A stretch of DNA of 64,000 nucleotides from Branchipolynoe longqiensis. Its lineage: Eukaryota; Annelida; Polychaeta; Phyllodocida; Polynoidae. The stretch lies in NCBI GenBank assembly GCA_030323885.1, contig CM059199.1, forward strand, positions 74,682,781 to 74,746,780. The letters are read 5' to 3'. The position numbers were made by a program, and so were the translations under genes. This document shows positions 42,600 through 52,884 of the stretch, piece after piece. Under the pieces are notes generated by a model. That model did no database searches. It saw only the letters and a list, made by a program, of their open reading frames with translations, and was not told the DNA's origin. How positions within the stretch are numbered: the stretch's first letter is position 1; each line of letters opens with the position of its first letter.

Positions 42600-43968
42600 A
42601 TGGCCACGAAGCGCAGTGAGATGGTAGCACCAGCTGCAGCAGCAGGCCACCCGGCTGACGACTACGACTCGTCGCCGGTGTTGACGGTGCCTCCGTCCCC
42701 TCAGGCCGGCGCGCACATCATGTCTGATCCATCCAGAGGGGGAAAGCGAGTCCGAGGTGTTGACCGTTGTTCCTTCGGACTGGGAGGCTCACATGAACAA
42801 TATGTTAGATGAAAAATTACAACATTTACATCCAACGACCTCTTGGAGAAGGAAAAGACCCCCTCCCCTGGAGGAGGATTCTGATTGGGAAGACGTCTTG
42901 GAGGAGGAGGACCAAACTCCTCAGGCCGACTCCTCACCTAACCTGACTATTTGGGTCAGTAAAAAGAAGAAGGTTTGGAAGGCTGTGAGCTCGTCAGGAG
43001 ATGAGTTCTCAAAGTTGAGGAAGAAAGTGGTCAAGAGGAAGACCAAAAAGAGGAAGACCAAAAAGAAGGAAAAGGATTTGTCCTCGGATTCTTCTTCGGA
43101 CTTGTCGTCAACAGATTCTAACTCAGAGACTGAACAAGTAGGTCTTTTCGCAAAGATCCGCGGAAAAGTAAGGAAAAAGTGCACTGCTGAAAGGGCAAAG
43201 AAAGTCCTTACAATGATGATGATGCGGGAGACAATTAAAGGTCACTTCAATACCTTTAAGCCTGCAGAAGTAATCACTAAGCTGGGAGAACAGCTGACGG
43301 GGATTAAGGGCTTCCCCGACTAGGTTCTCAAAGAGATGGAAAGGGATGTTCATCTCAATGACGATAGACAGAAAGAAGTTCAAGAGTGTATTCCATACAG
43401 TACACAAAGCGGTCCTGGGGACCTTGACAGCGATTGCGCCAGGTGCCAACCGCATGCAAACAGAGAATAAGTTCTCATCTTTGGCCAGGACGATGGACAA
43501 GGGTCTCGCGATGCTTACCTCGCATACAGATGGTTTGAAAATGTTTTCAAAGCCGTCTGTACGCAGGCTGGTAAGGAAGTTGCCAGATATAAGAAGATCG
43601 TGGACAATGATGGAAAGGAGTATACTCTTTTCCTTCCACCAAAGCCAGTAAAAGGAAAGCTATTGGACAAAACCAAAATGTTTGGTGGTCAGCTCCAGTA
43701 CCTCTTTAAAGAGGTAGAAACCAGGGCAAAGTGTGGAAAGCACATGGATGCCAAAAAGAAAAGTGCGGAGGCCAATACCTGCTACCGGAAAACCCGTGGG
43801 GATTTTCGCAACCGTTGGACCACCAGAGGAGGACAGTCAGGACTGACCTACGGCTTCCAGGCCAGGGGTCAGGGCCAATGCCAGTCATTCGGCTGGAACG
43901 ATGGGAACCGACCGTTCAAGGGGGAGTACACTCCCAGCAAGCCATTCCCCCGACCAGGGAACAAGTAG
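42600..43968 (+). pseudogene. DIRS1-like ORF1 (Gag-like), broken
   Basis: The ATG at 42600 opens a frame with MATKRSEMVAPAAAAGHPAD. A frameshift near 42735 moves it to the 42757-43323 frame, which is acidic (LEEDSDWEDVLEEEDQ), then highly basic (KRKTKKRKTKKKEKD), then Ser-rich, ending at a stop at 43321. Two later frames (43346-43651 and 43600-43968) continue with a globular part (MDKGLAMLTSHTDGLKMFSK) and a Gly/Arg/Gln-rich tail. Length and position fit ORF1 of DIRS1-like elements, where it is thought to bind RNA. No specific domain was recognised, and at least three frame breaks are present. Confidence 0.6.
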
Positions 43969-43971
43969 AGG

Positions 43972-45493
43972 TTGCTAAGCAAACCTTAACGGCCACCATA
44001 ACACCTGTAAGCAATTTTAAAACTGGAAATGTTAAAAATTGCATTCAAGAATGGAACTTAATTACTGATAATTTAACAGTTTTAAGTATTGTCGATGGGA
44101 TTCGCATTCCATTTAATTATTTACCGGGACAGGAAACATATCGGTTTGATGAAAATGAGAGAGAGGCACTAGATAAAGAGGTGGGGCTTTTTTTTATCAG
44201 AAAGCCATAATTCAAAAGGTGAACCATGAGACTGGAGATTTTATTTCAAATATATTTTCTCGACCTAAACCCAATGGAGAGGTACAAATGATTTTGGACT
44301 TAACAAGACTCAAAAAATTGGTTGAATATAAACATTTTAAGATGTTTTCGCTAGAAACAGAAAGGGATTTGATTACAGATGGTGCTTGGCTGGCGAGCGT
44401 GGATCTGAGAGATGTGTATTACACAATTCCAATTTACGAAGCAGATCGAAAGTTTTTAAGATTTATTTGGAATGAACAACTATATGAATTCACTTGTTTG
44501 CCCAATGGATTAGCTTGTGTCCCCCGCTTATTTACTAAGGTGCTAAAACCAATTTTCTCATTGATGGTGCGTAAAGGATATATTATCTTCCCGTATATTG
44601 ATGATTCGTTTATTGTAGCGCAGTCAAAGACAGCTTGTTAAAATGCAGTAAATGATTTATGTGCAACATTTACCAGATTAGGATTCTGCATTCATGACCA
44701 GAAGTCAGTTTTTAATCCAACTAAAGAATTAAAATGCCTAGGATTTCAGTTAAACACAGAACAAATGACTGTGGTGCTAACACAACAGAAACTAGACAAG
44801 TTTAAAGATACTGCGCTCTACTTGTTACGATTAATGAGGCCAAAGATTAGGTAGGTCGCCATGCTGATAGGCATTATGATAACCTATGCCCCAGCCATTC
44901 TATATGGCAAAGCTCACATTAAGTCACTAGAAATAGATAAGAACTTAGCATTAGCCCGAACTAAAGGGAATGTTGAAAGAAAAATGTCTATTTCTTTAGA
45001 AGGCCTAGAAGATATTGAATGGTGGCTCCAACATATTAATTCCTCTCCGAATCCTATATGTATGGGAGAACATAATATGGTAGTTACAACAGATGCTTCT
45101 TTAGAAGGATGGGGTGCCCACCGTGACAATATCACAATGGGGGGCCGATGGCTAGAGGAAGAAATTTCAGATCATATTAATGTTCTAGAGCTAAGAGCAG
45201 TTTATTTAGGTTTATACAGTTTAATCCGCATATCGAAATTTCATTTCAGAATTCTGACAGACAATACGACTGCAATGTCATATATTCAGAACATGGGAGG
45301 GACAAAGTCCAAACGGTGTAATAGAATAGCAAAATTAATTTGGAATTGGGTTCAAGAGCATAAAGTTTGGCTTACTGTAGCTCATATACCAGGTAGTCAG
45401 AATACTTTAGCAGACAGGAAAAGTAGACATTTCCATAATCATTTGGAGTGGTCACTGAATGACAATATTTTTGAACAAATTTGTCAGACATAG
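43972..45493 (+). pseudogene. DIRS1-like reverse transcriptase-RNase H, three breaks
   Basis: The upstream frame ending at 44210 carries the pre-RT linker (WNLITDNLTVLSIVDGIRIP). A frameshift near 44190 leads into the frame from 44219. In that frame VDLRDVYYTIPI (Asp62 from 44219) and PYIDDSFIV (YIDD 126-129) are intact. In-frame TAA (44639) and TAG (44852) interrupt the same reading frame. RNase H follows from 44861 with all four acidic residues: VTTDAS (78), NVLELRA (110), LTDNTT (134), ADRKSR (185). It ends at TAG 45491. Active-site residues are preserved despite the nonsense codons, suggesting fairly recent inactivation. Confidence 0.85.
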
Positions 45494-46482
45494 GGAACGC
45501 CGCAAGTTGATTTATTTGCATCAAGAAAGAATAGCAAATTATCTAAATATGTTTCATGGCATCCAGAGCCCAATGCTTGGCAAGTTGGATGCCTTCACAA
45601 TGATTTGGGAAAATAATTGTTATTACATTTTCCCACCATTAAACATTATCAGCAGAGTGGCCAGGAAGATCAGAATAGATTGAACACACACAATTCTGAT
45701 CATGCCCGATTGGGGCACACAGCCAGGGCTGGCAGAGGTAGCCTTAGGAACAAAAGACTCTATCAGATTCCCAAGAGCACAGGGGAATCTACAACATCAA
45801 GGCCCACTCACAATTCAAGGAGACGTCAAGATGGACAGACAGTTGGTAAACACCAAGTTATTCTCTGGTTTATGAAATCAGTGTATGAGAGGAATCTGCC
45901 AAAACCAAAATATAATAGATTTTGGGATGTATCAGTAGTTTTTAAATTACTAAAATCATGGCCTAGTAATTACCATTTAGATATAAAACAGCTAGGTTTT
46001 AAGGTAGCAGTTCTGTTGCTGTTAGTCACTGGACATAGGGGACAAACGATTGTAGCGTTATCCCTAGATGGATTAGAAATAGATCGCAAGGAGGCAACCT
46101 TTGATTTACACCAGTTACTGAAATCAAACCACACAGGGGACCCATTGTCCACAGTACATTTAAACAGTTTCCGGGACGACCAACAACTTTGTGTAGTGTC
46201 AGCCATACGGGCTTATATATCCAAGACAAAAGGAATTAGAAATTCAAGACAACTTTTGGTGAGTTTTATTAAACCACACAAGGCCATTTTGAGAGACACA
46301 CTCGCAAGATGGACTATTAAAGTGCTGAAGGCCGCAGGCGTTAATATGGAATGCTATGCATCCCATTCGACAAGATGGGCCATGGTCTCAAAGGCATGAC
46401 AGCTTGGAGTCTCAGTCAAGAGAATTTGACACACACAGGCTGGAAGACAGCTAGATTGTTTGCAAAACATTACAACAAATGA
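45494..46482 (+). pseudogene. DIRS1-like tyrosine recombinase
   Basis: After the RNase H stop, the same frame reads VDLFASRKN..KYVSWHPEPNAWQV, the DIRS linker before the recombinase. The frame 45617-46399 contains LLLVTGHRGQTIVAL with the first catalytic Arg (141), a SAIRAYI block and YASHSTR with the HxxR pair (His250, Arg253). A TGA at 46397 ends the frame early. The last catalytic Tyr is readable one frame away in ARLFAKHYNK (Tyr codon 46471-46473). So one late frameshift separates the nucleophile from the rest. The enzyme would integrate a circular DNA copy. Confidence 0.85.
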
Positions 46483-46647
46483 CTAGAAAAGTCAAGCGGC
46501 CTAGCGACATGCTTACTCACCAGTTAACAAGACAGGTGAGAACATTACAAGTATACATGTGTTTAAGATAACTATGTATAAAATAAAATTAAGAAGGATA
46601 AAAATTAAGTTACGTAAAAGTCTCCCTTGGCTATGACCGAGGTGAAA

Positions 46648-46737
46648 TAGTATAGTTATACAAATCTTACCTGGGTATAGATGATGGATAACTTTTGTTT
46701 TCCCGATGTACAAGCCTCGGATAGTCATGTGCTAGGG
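46648..46737 (+). repeat. Internal complementary region of the DIRS1-like element
   Basis: Reverse complement of 46884-46960 with about 80% identity by eye. Shared words include GTATAGTTATAC, AATCTTACCTGG and GGATAGTCATG.GCTAGGG. Confidence 0.85.
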
Positions 46738-46961
46738 CCCTCCCACCCAACCCTACCACGACTACCATGTTTGCCTGTGCCAAGATGAAAGCATTGAAGT
46801 ATCCATTTGAGTTTAAGATCATTTTTATCCTGAATAAGTAGGTTAAGATTGCTGGACCCGGATGTGCTTCCTTCTCCCTAGCCCATGACTATCCAAGGCT
46901 TGTACCTCGTGAAAACATATCCATCATCTACATCCAGGTAAGATTCGTATAACTATACTAT

Positions 46962-47172
46962 ATATATATATATCTATATATAACCACATCATCCAGTGTA
47001 CAGCACATGATGTATATATCACTGTATTACATCTCCGTCACCAGGAAGCCTGAGTATCATATATTTATATATATATATATATATCTATATATAACCACAT
47101 CATCCAGTGTACAGCACATGATGTATATATCACTGTATCACATCTCCGTCACCAGGAAGCCTGAGTATCATA

Positions 47173-47212
<40 letters not shown>
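46962..47212 (+). repeat. (TA)n-anchored ~95-bp repeat, two units
   Basis: Each unit reads AACCACATCATCCAGTGTAC, AGCACATGATGTATATATCA, CATCTCCGTCACCAGGAAGC, CTGAGTATCATATAT and then (TA)n. Further units lie at 41778, 52351-52615 and 52885-52985. Confidence 0.9.
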
Positions 47213-47216
<4 letters not shown>

Positions 47217-47301
47217 GGTACGCATTAAGCCGAAGGCAGTGTGGTGGATACAGTTTTATTATTAAGTCAGTGTAGAAGTATCTGGCTGGGCTACAAATGC
47301 C
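47213..47301 (-). repeat. Split direct repeat B2
   Basis: GTAGGTACGCATTAAGCCGA to GGCTGGGCTACAAATGCC, identical or nearly so to 47552-47641. Confidence 0.9.
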
Positions 47302-47551
47302 CTACCGGAATATATAGTATAAAAGGATAAAATAGCAAAAAATAAGAATAAAAATAAAAGTAAATAGAACAGGTGTGTATGAGCCTAGTGGCAGCAAGCA
47401 AGTGAGCAGCCAGTGGGATCAGTGGTGTATACATATCACAGGTGGGTAGGCTGGTGGAATAGCCAAACCCCTCCTTGGGGTTCATGGAACCGGAGGGAGG
47501 GGGCAGCACCATGCGATTCCTACATCTGCATATACCGTAGTATATACATTG
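47302..47551 (-). other. Spacer between split direct repeats (A2)
   Basis: About 250 bp, AT-rich at one end. The presumed A2 segment of the Ngaro-like element. Confidence 0.5.
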
Positions 47552-47641
47552 GTGTAGGTACGCATTAAGCCGAAGGCAGTGTGGTGGATACAGTTTTATT
47601 ATTAAGTCAGTGTAGAAGTATCTGGCTGGGCTACAAATGCC
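47552..47641 (-). repeat. Split direct repeat B1
   Basis: Direct copy of 47213-47301, just downstream of the recombinase stop codon on the minus strand. Confidence 0.9.
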
Positions 47642-47668
47642 AAGTCCCCCAGGACCCTCCAGACAGAA

Positions 47669-48331
47669 CTAACTAACACCCCCGAGGCAAGACGCTACCC
47701 GCATGTCCGAGACTATTCGGTCCGACAGGGGGCGCGCGATATACTTATTAACTGCGTCAGACGACCAATCGCCCCTAAGCCGAATTTCATCGATCGGGGC
47801 GCCTTGAAGGGCGAGGTAAGTACACCCGCCCCGGCGGAGAGAATGGCATGAGAAATTCTCACCGTCTAAGCCAGCTAGTGCGGCAAAGTACTTTATAGTA
47901 GACTGGAGTGTAGCGTAGTCCAGGGGTGAATAGCCACCTGCCCGGGGCACCTGGAAGGCAGGCTCGCTGGGAGATACTTTGACTTGCGAGAAATGTTTTC
48001 TCACCCAGAATACGGCGCACAAGTCTGTATTGGGCACGCAAGCGACAGGAATAAGCAGCTCGCGTTCGGCAAACTGAATGGTCTTAGACCGGCGAACGGT
48101 CAGCAACATACCCCATGGGTGAAAGGAGAAATCGGAACGGAGTAAAACCGATTCGGAATTAGTTAACTGACATTTTCGCAACAGGGCCCTAAACCCGGTC
48201 AGTATGGCTGCACGTGTTGCAACATGGCCTTCGCTACCAGACATATGCGAGAACATCCTAATTAATTCAGATGGCAGTAGGGGGAGGGCACGCTTGACTG
48301 AGCATCCCAACATACGCTTTGCCCCGCCCAT
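47669..48331 (-). CDS. Tyrosine recombinase of the Ngaro-like element
   Basis: 220 codons. The catalytic set of the family is complete: FRALLRKCQL (Arg52), RRSKTIQF (Lys83), CHSLRRGG (His163, Arg166), GDWSSDAV (Trp189) and NKYIA (nucleophile Tyr197). The enzyme would cut and rejoin DNA to insert a circular cDNA. The first ~40 residues of the usual core-binding domain lie upstream in another frame (SITNYLSALNFFL region, 48335-48420) behind a stop. The start codon given is only the first Met of the open frame. The native protein is expected as the C-terminal part of an RT-RH-YR polyprotein. Confidence 0.9.
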   Translation of the reverse strand: MGGAKRMLGCSVKRALPLLPSELIRMFSHMSGSEGHVATRAAILTGFRALLRKCQLTNSESVLLRSDFSFHPWGMLLTVRRSKTIQFAERELLIPVACVPNTDLCAVFWVRKHFSQVKVSPSEPAFQVPRAGGYSPLDYATLQSTIKYFAALAGLDGENFSCHSLRRGGCTYLALQGAPIDEIRLRGDWSSDAVNKYIARPLSDRIVSDMRVASCLGGVS

Positions 48332-48440
48332 TATGGTTCAGATTTGGTGCGAGGCGAAGTCAATAGGCGCGCTGCCCTCGGATTTAAGAAAGAAATTTAG
48401 AGCGCTCAAGTAGTTGGTGATCGACACAAGGGGAAACAAT

Positions 48441-48995
48441 TCAGGCAAACAGGGAGGCACAACACAGTTGAGCGGTACAGTCCGCCTCAGCTATGCGGGT
48501 CTTGCTAGAGGGTTCCCTCCAGCGGCTGAGTGAATCACAGATTATGTTATCACCGCTGCGGACATATGCGGATTTAATATCGAAATTAAACTGGACAGAG
48601 AGCCAGAAGAGCTCTTTGACGTAGACCATAATCTGCTTATTAATACACCTGCCCGTAGAGAGTGATGCGCGCACCGTGTTATTGTCTGTCACAAACACAA
48701 TGCAGTGGTCCCTCCACAGGTGGCCCCAGCGGCGGGCGGCAGCAACGACCGCCCACATTTCCTTCACATTAATGTGTGCACCCTTGCACGCCCAGTTGCC
48801 TTCGGCGTAATGGTGTCCCACCTCAGCGGGGAGGTCAGGTTCCTCAATGAAGCTGCCCACAAGCCAATCGCCCGCATGGGCCGCTCCAAACCCCCAGCAT
48901 GACGCGTCACTATAAACCGCGATAGAAGTCGCATGAACACCCAAAATCTTCGCATAACCGTTAAAGGTTTCAGCGTAGTTCAGCCACCAGTGCAA
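48441..48995 (-). CDS. RNase H domain of the Ngaro-like element
   Basis: 184 codons. It starts at HWWLNYAETFNG, the usual linker after the RT. It has all four acidic residues: VYSDAS (Asp30), NVKEMWAV (Glu79), VTDNNT (Asp104) and CDSLSRW (Asp154). It removes RNA from the hybrid during reverse transcription. It is separated from the RT frame by the stop TGA/TAA region near 49020 and from the recombinase by a stop at 48441 and a frameshift. So the polyprotein is broken in three, although each piece is conserved. Confidence 0.88.
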   Translation of the reverse strand: MHWWLNYAETFNGYAKILGVHATSIAVYSDASCWGFGAAHAGDWLVGSFIEEPDLPAEVGHHYAEGNWACKGAHINVKEMWAVVAAARRWGHLWRDHCIVFVTDNNTVRASLSTGRCINKQIMVYVKELFWLSVQFNFDIKSAYVRSGDNIICDSLSRWREPSSKTRIAEADCTAQLCCASLFA

Positions 48996-49022
48996 TTCAG
49001 AACGGAACTCTGCGTTCAGCCT

Positions 49023-50201
49023 TCATTTATAGTAGGGGTTCCTTAACTGGCGTATAGCGTCGTATACTCTGGTGGAGAAGGAGCGGCCGCCACGGACGAC
49101 CGTAGCGCAATGGGCTAGCAGGCCGCCCAACTTTTCGAGCTCCTTTCGAGTAACCTTCCTGCGGCCCAAGAATTCAAGCAGAATGCGCTTTAGTTTAAGA
49201 ATTTTGTCAATAGGCAATCTCAGCTGGAGCATAACAGAGTCGATCTCTATACCCAGAAACCTTGAGCATTGGGAAGGGGCTGAAAGCCTATGGTAGCTTA
49301 GATAGAAGCCTAAGCGGCGGAGAACTTTAATTACAATATATTGGTTACGTAAACATTCATTATAATCATCACCGAGGACGGCAAAGTCGTCCAAGTAATT
49401 CACAATATGGGTAACGCCTTCCTTACGGGCGCAGCGAACAACAAAATCAGAAATTTTGCTAAAAATGTAGGGGCTCGAGGAGAGTCCCATACACAAGCGG
49501 TTATCAAAAAATAATTTGTTCCCGCCACCGAAGTTCCATCTGATTGCCTGGCGGGGGCGGTCAGAAGGGTGAATATTAAGGGCCCTATAGGCATCATTTA
49601 TGTCTATACAGGTGATGAAGTCACCCTGTGCCATAACCTTCACCAAGTCTCCGACTCCAAGGTATGAACATTTATTTGAAACTTCGGAAACATAGTTATT
49701 CACAGATCGCCCGACAGGTTTACTGCAGTCGACGATTGTTCGGTAGCCGCCCCCATTTGATTTCGGAACGGCAAAGACGTTATGAACGCACAATGCCTCG
49801 CCACTCGCCCGGCTTATATAATCACAAGAAAGTTCGGTGCGTAACTTTGAATCAATAAAACTGCTCTGGGTGCTCTTATTACAATTACCTGCGTAAACCG
49901 CGCAACATGAAGGATTTATAACCTTGAAACCGAAAATCGCCCCATGCAGAACGAATTCGGTGTCAGGGTCAACGTCCCCCCCGGCAAAGCAATCGCAGAA
50001 ACAGCGGCATGGTTTAATCTGAGATAAATGATTTGCTATATAGTGCGTGCACAGGCACGTAGCGGCCGAACAAGCGGCAGTGACAGTAAAGGTGACCCTT
50101 TCATTAGAGTAAGTGTCAAGGGCGGACACACAAAGGCCTTGCCCAAAGGCCTTAACACTCAACCAGTCAATGTTAGCCGCTTCAAGGGCATAGCGTAACA
50201 A
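49023..50201 (-). CDS. Reverse transcriptase of the Ngaro-like element
   Basis: 392 codons. Fingers: NVFAVPKSNGGGYRTIVDCS (about 140-160). Palm: TCIDINDAYRALNI (Asp200), NRLCMGLSSSPYIFSK and NYLDDFAVL (YLDD 259-262), all intact. Thumb: FLGIEIDSVMLQLRLP, then a GGRSFSTRVYDAI linker near the end. Residues 1-130 are Cys-rich (CRCFCDCFAGG) and belong to the region between Gag and RT. Upstream coding appears to continue in the same frame without a start (CQLANLLLRYALEA), after a frameshift near 50215. It would copy the element RNA. Confidence 0.9.
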   Translation of the reverse strand: MLRYALEAANIDWLSVKAFGQGLCVSALDTYSNERVTFTVTAACSAATCLCTHYIANHLSQIKPCRCFCDCFAGGDVDPDTEFVLHGAIFGFKVINPSCCAVYAGNCNKSTQSSFIDSKLRTELSCDYISRASGEALCVHNVFAVPKSNGGGYRTIVDCSKPVGRSVNNYVSEVSNKCSYLGVGDLVKVMAQGDFITCIDINDAYRALNIHPSDRPRQAIRWNFGGGNKLFFDNRLCMGLSSSPYIFSKISDFVVRCARKEGVTHIVNYLDDFAVLGDDYNECLRNQYIVIKVLRRLGFYLSYHRLSAPSQCSRFLGIEIDSVMLQLRLPIDKILKLKRILLEFLGRRKVTRKELEKLGGLLAHCATVVRGGRSFSTRVYDAIRQLRNPYYK

Positions 50202-50605
50202 GAGGTTGGCTAGTTGGCAACCCCGCCCCCCACACCAACACGTGCGGTTATTACCGGCGCGCTACCAAGGCAACCTGCGCCCGAAGGGCCTGATTTGTCG
50301 GCGTCGCGGGGGCGGACAATGTGGCAGTTAACGCCATTAGTGTGGCTCACAATGCCTGTGCTGGTAATGACTTGACTAGGTGCGCCTACCTGGCGACAAT
50401 TAGAGTTGCTGGGACACATACCCACTCCCATTACATCAAAACAATGCACAAAATCGTCAGTACCGGCTTCAGAAAGATGGGGGGGTGTAACAACCGGCAT
50501 TATGTCGAGGCCTGGGCAGGAGTCTGAGTCTGAAGCGACATAGTCATTAGTAGCAAATACACAATTGCGAACTTTTCTCCGACCCCGACCCCGGCCTCTC
50601 GGTAT

Positions 50606-51070
50606 TCATTCCTTACGACAATTCCCCCTAATGTGTGACTTGCTCCCGCAGCGGGAGCACCAATGCCCGAAATTGCAGGTTCTCTCGTCTCTGCTGCAGC
50701 CCTCAGTTTTATTGTAAGAAAAACAGGGCTTCTTCCCGTCTTTAGAGAAAAGTTGGCCCGAGCTGCCCTTTACACCCCTGGTTGTTCTCTGACTGTCTCT
50801 GGCAGACTGGGTCCGCATAAACTCAAAAGCGTAATATTTAAGAGCTAGTTTGGGGTTTCCATCACAGAAGGCATCGTAGCCCTCGGCGACGGCAAGTTCC
50901 CGGACTGCAAGATCGTACTTAGCATGCGATTGGTCCTGGAACTTCCCCGTTTTCGCTTTCCCGCAAATATACTTCATATGTTTAACGACATGCCTCAGCT
51001 CCCGCAAGTCCACATCCTTTTTATCGAGGATCCAACCGCAGCACGACTCCAGCACCTCGAAGGGGGACAA
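50606..51070 (-). pseudogene. Gag-like protein with a zinc knuckle, C-terminal part
   Basis: 154 codons. SPFEVLESCCGWILDKKDVD and KHMKYICGKAKTGKF form an alpha-helical part. The C-terminus is Cys/His-rich: CFSYNKTEGCSRDERTCNFGHWC (CCCH-like spacing) and CSRCGSKSHIRGNC (CX2CX4HX4C knuckle). Such fingers bind nucleic acid in retroelement Gag proteins. The upstream part is in the 51244-51456 frame, linked by frameshifts near 51085 and 51245. Confidence 0.75.
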
Positions 51071-51240
51071 TTTCTTTAAGCCCTTGCGTCCTCTAGGTAT
51101 CTACGCAGAGACCACTTACTGCGCTTCCTTCGTTCCCGACTTGTTGTCCCGTCCGAGGTGCTTGAGCTTGATGAATGTCGGCGCCGTCGTCGGTGCCGCC
51201 GGTCATGAGAGCCGCTCCTCCTCCGACTGGTGCTCCTGCC

Positions 51241-51456
51241 TCACTTGTGCCTGGTCGTCAGCTCGGCCGCTTCGTCCGCCAGGCGGCGTTCGCGACGGTC
51301 GAGTTCAGCGCAGCGCTTCCGGCGCTGCAGAGCCCGCTCCTTTTCAGCTATCGCGGCCTCCCTCTCGTCCAACTCACTGTCGCTTGGCGGGGCCTTGGAC
51401 GTAGTTGGCGTTTGAGTCCCATCCGCCATCGGCGAAGATCCGCCATCGTCGGACAT
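51241..51456 (-). pseudogene. Gag-like protein, N-terminal part
   Basis: The ATG at 51456 (MSDDGGSSPMADG) is the likely native start. A coiled-coil stretch (DEREAAIAEKERALQRRKR, then ELDRRERRLADEAAE) follows. An open frame extends further upstream to 51654, but those codons look like 5' untranslated sequence. The stop at 51241 is probably caused by a frameshift, since an Arg/Ser-rich continuation (RRRRHSSSSS) is readable in the next frame. Confidence 0.65.
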
Positions 51457-51700
51457 TGCACTCACTTTCCCCGACACTCGTTTGGCGTGCCTAGTCTGCA
51501 TAGCTGCCGTAAGGCAGCTGTCGTTAACCGGGCCCCGGTGAGTAAGGCCGCACGGTCCACAGTACATAAGTATCAGCTGTGTCGAGTAGGTTGATGTTGG
51601 GCGATGTAAAATGTCGCAAAATTTATAAAAAAACAACCAGAGTCTCGCAATCATCCGAATGTATTTGATATAAGAATAAAATGATATTATAAAAAGATAT

Positions 51701-52340
51701 GATAACCTTCACCAGTACGGCCTGCTAACGGCGTGATATGTGCATGGCAGTTGTAGTCGTGTGTCGAGGCTGTAATCGACAACCGACACACAAAATCAAA
51801 ATACTTTGGTCAAATGTTCCTCAAGTAACACAATAAAATAAATAAAATAAAAGATTGTCGAAATATAATCGACCACCACAAGGTTCAGAGTAACTGTGCA
51901 CGTCGAGACACGGCCGAAATATGCACTCGACAGTCATGAGTCAATGCTGCTTTGGTTAAATGCACATCCAGGTAGAAACAAATCGACAGAGTAACGGCTT
52001 TAGTGTCGAGGCCAATAATCGGCAGAATAGTCGACCATCATGGTGGCTTTCCCGCCGTCCGCCATCTTGGTTTTTCTAGCAATATGCAAGTCGACACACA
52101 ATAAATATGAAAAGCCAAGACTATAAAATGAAATAAATTATCGACAAACTGGACGTCGTTAATTTCAGACCAATATTAATGCCGCACTACCTGCGATCGG
52201 TCCTTAGATTCGACACACTCACGTCGAATTAATATTGATAATTGACCATAAAGTCTATGTAAAATGAATGATTTTAGCTCACGGCACCCAAGCAGGTCGA
52301 TCGTCCTTTCATGGCGTATTTCAGGTCCAGACTGGAGATC
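51701..52340. other. Non-coding region rich in TCGAC words
   Basis: Numerous scattered TCGAC/GTCGA words and no open frame of note. It could be the 5' untranslated part of the Ngaro-like element or an older repeat. Confidence 0.4.
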
Positions 52341-52350
52341 CAGACTGGAG

Positions 52351-52357
52351 TATCATA

Positions 52358-52404
<47 letters not shown>

Positions 52405-52615
52405 CCACATCATCCAGTGTACAGCACATGATGTATTTATCACCGTATCACATCTCCGTCACCAGGAAGCCTGAGTATCATATATTTATTTATATATATA
52501 TATATAACCACATCATTCAGTGTACAGCACATGATGTATTTACCACTGTATCACATCTCCATCACCAGGCAGTCTGAGTATCATATATCTATATATATAT
52601 ATATATATATATATG
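52351..52615 (+). repeat. (TA)n-anchored repeat, two units
   Basis: Same unit as 46962-47212, with (TA)n of about 40 bp at 52357-52402. Confidence 0.9.
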
Positions 52616-52884
52616 AGTCAGCCTCACGAAAACAGGCCAATCGGTGGTCAAGTGAAGATGTCGGTGTCACAATTCTTAAAAGTGTAGTGCATTTCTTTGT
52701 GTCATATTAAATTATCCTAGAAACAAATAAGGTTGTTGTATTTTCTCGACCTTTACATTCAGGATAAATTTAAAGACTTTCCAACACCTCTGTCAATGCT
52801 AAATTATAATTATACCGATCGACGCCGACATCCATGCTGGGGGCCGTCAACTTCCCCCAATTGGCCTCTTTTCGTGATTCTGAC
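52616..52884. other. Unassigned insertion between repeat units
   Basis: About 270 bp separate two parts of the array. No features recognised. Confidence 0.4.

Larger units (their letters stand above)
41843..46960 (+). mobile_element. DIRS1-like retrotransposon (~5.1 kb) with inverted repeats and ICR
   Basis: The left inverted repeat 41843-41916 (CTAGGGAGAAGGAAGCACAT, CCGGGTCCAGCAAT) is matched by 46846-46922 in reverse. An internal complementary region, 46648-46737, is the reverse complement of the right end 46884-46960 (GTATAGTTATAC, ATCTTACCTGG, AGATGATGGATA). This layout is the hallmark of DIRS1-type elements, which replicate through a circular intermediate. ORF1, RT-RNase H and recombinase are recognisable in order but broken. 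It lies inside a (TA)n-anchored repeat array. Confidence 0.9.
47213..51700 (-). mobile_element. Ngaro-like tyrosine-recombinase retrotransposon
   Basis: Minus-strand order: Gag-like frame with zinc knuckle, RT, RNase H, tyrosine recombinase, then two direct repeats of about 89 bp separated by about 250 bp. A 3' end of two identical blocks around a unique block is the B1-A2-B2 layout of split-direct-repeat YR elements (Ngaro, PAT). The expected A1 copy of 47302-47550 was not found at the 5' side (51.7-52.3 kb), so the 5' end may be truncated or diverged. (TA)n-anchored repeat units bound the whole region on both sides. Confidence 0.8.
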
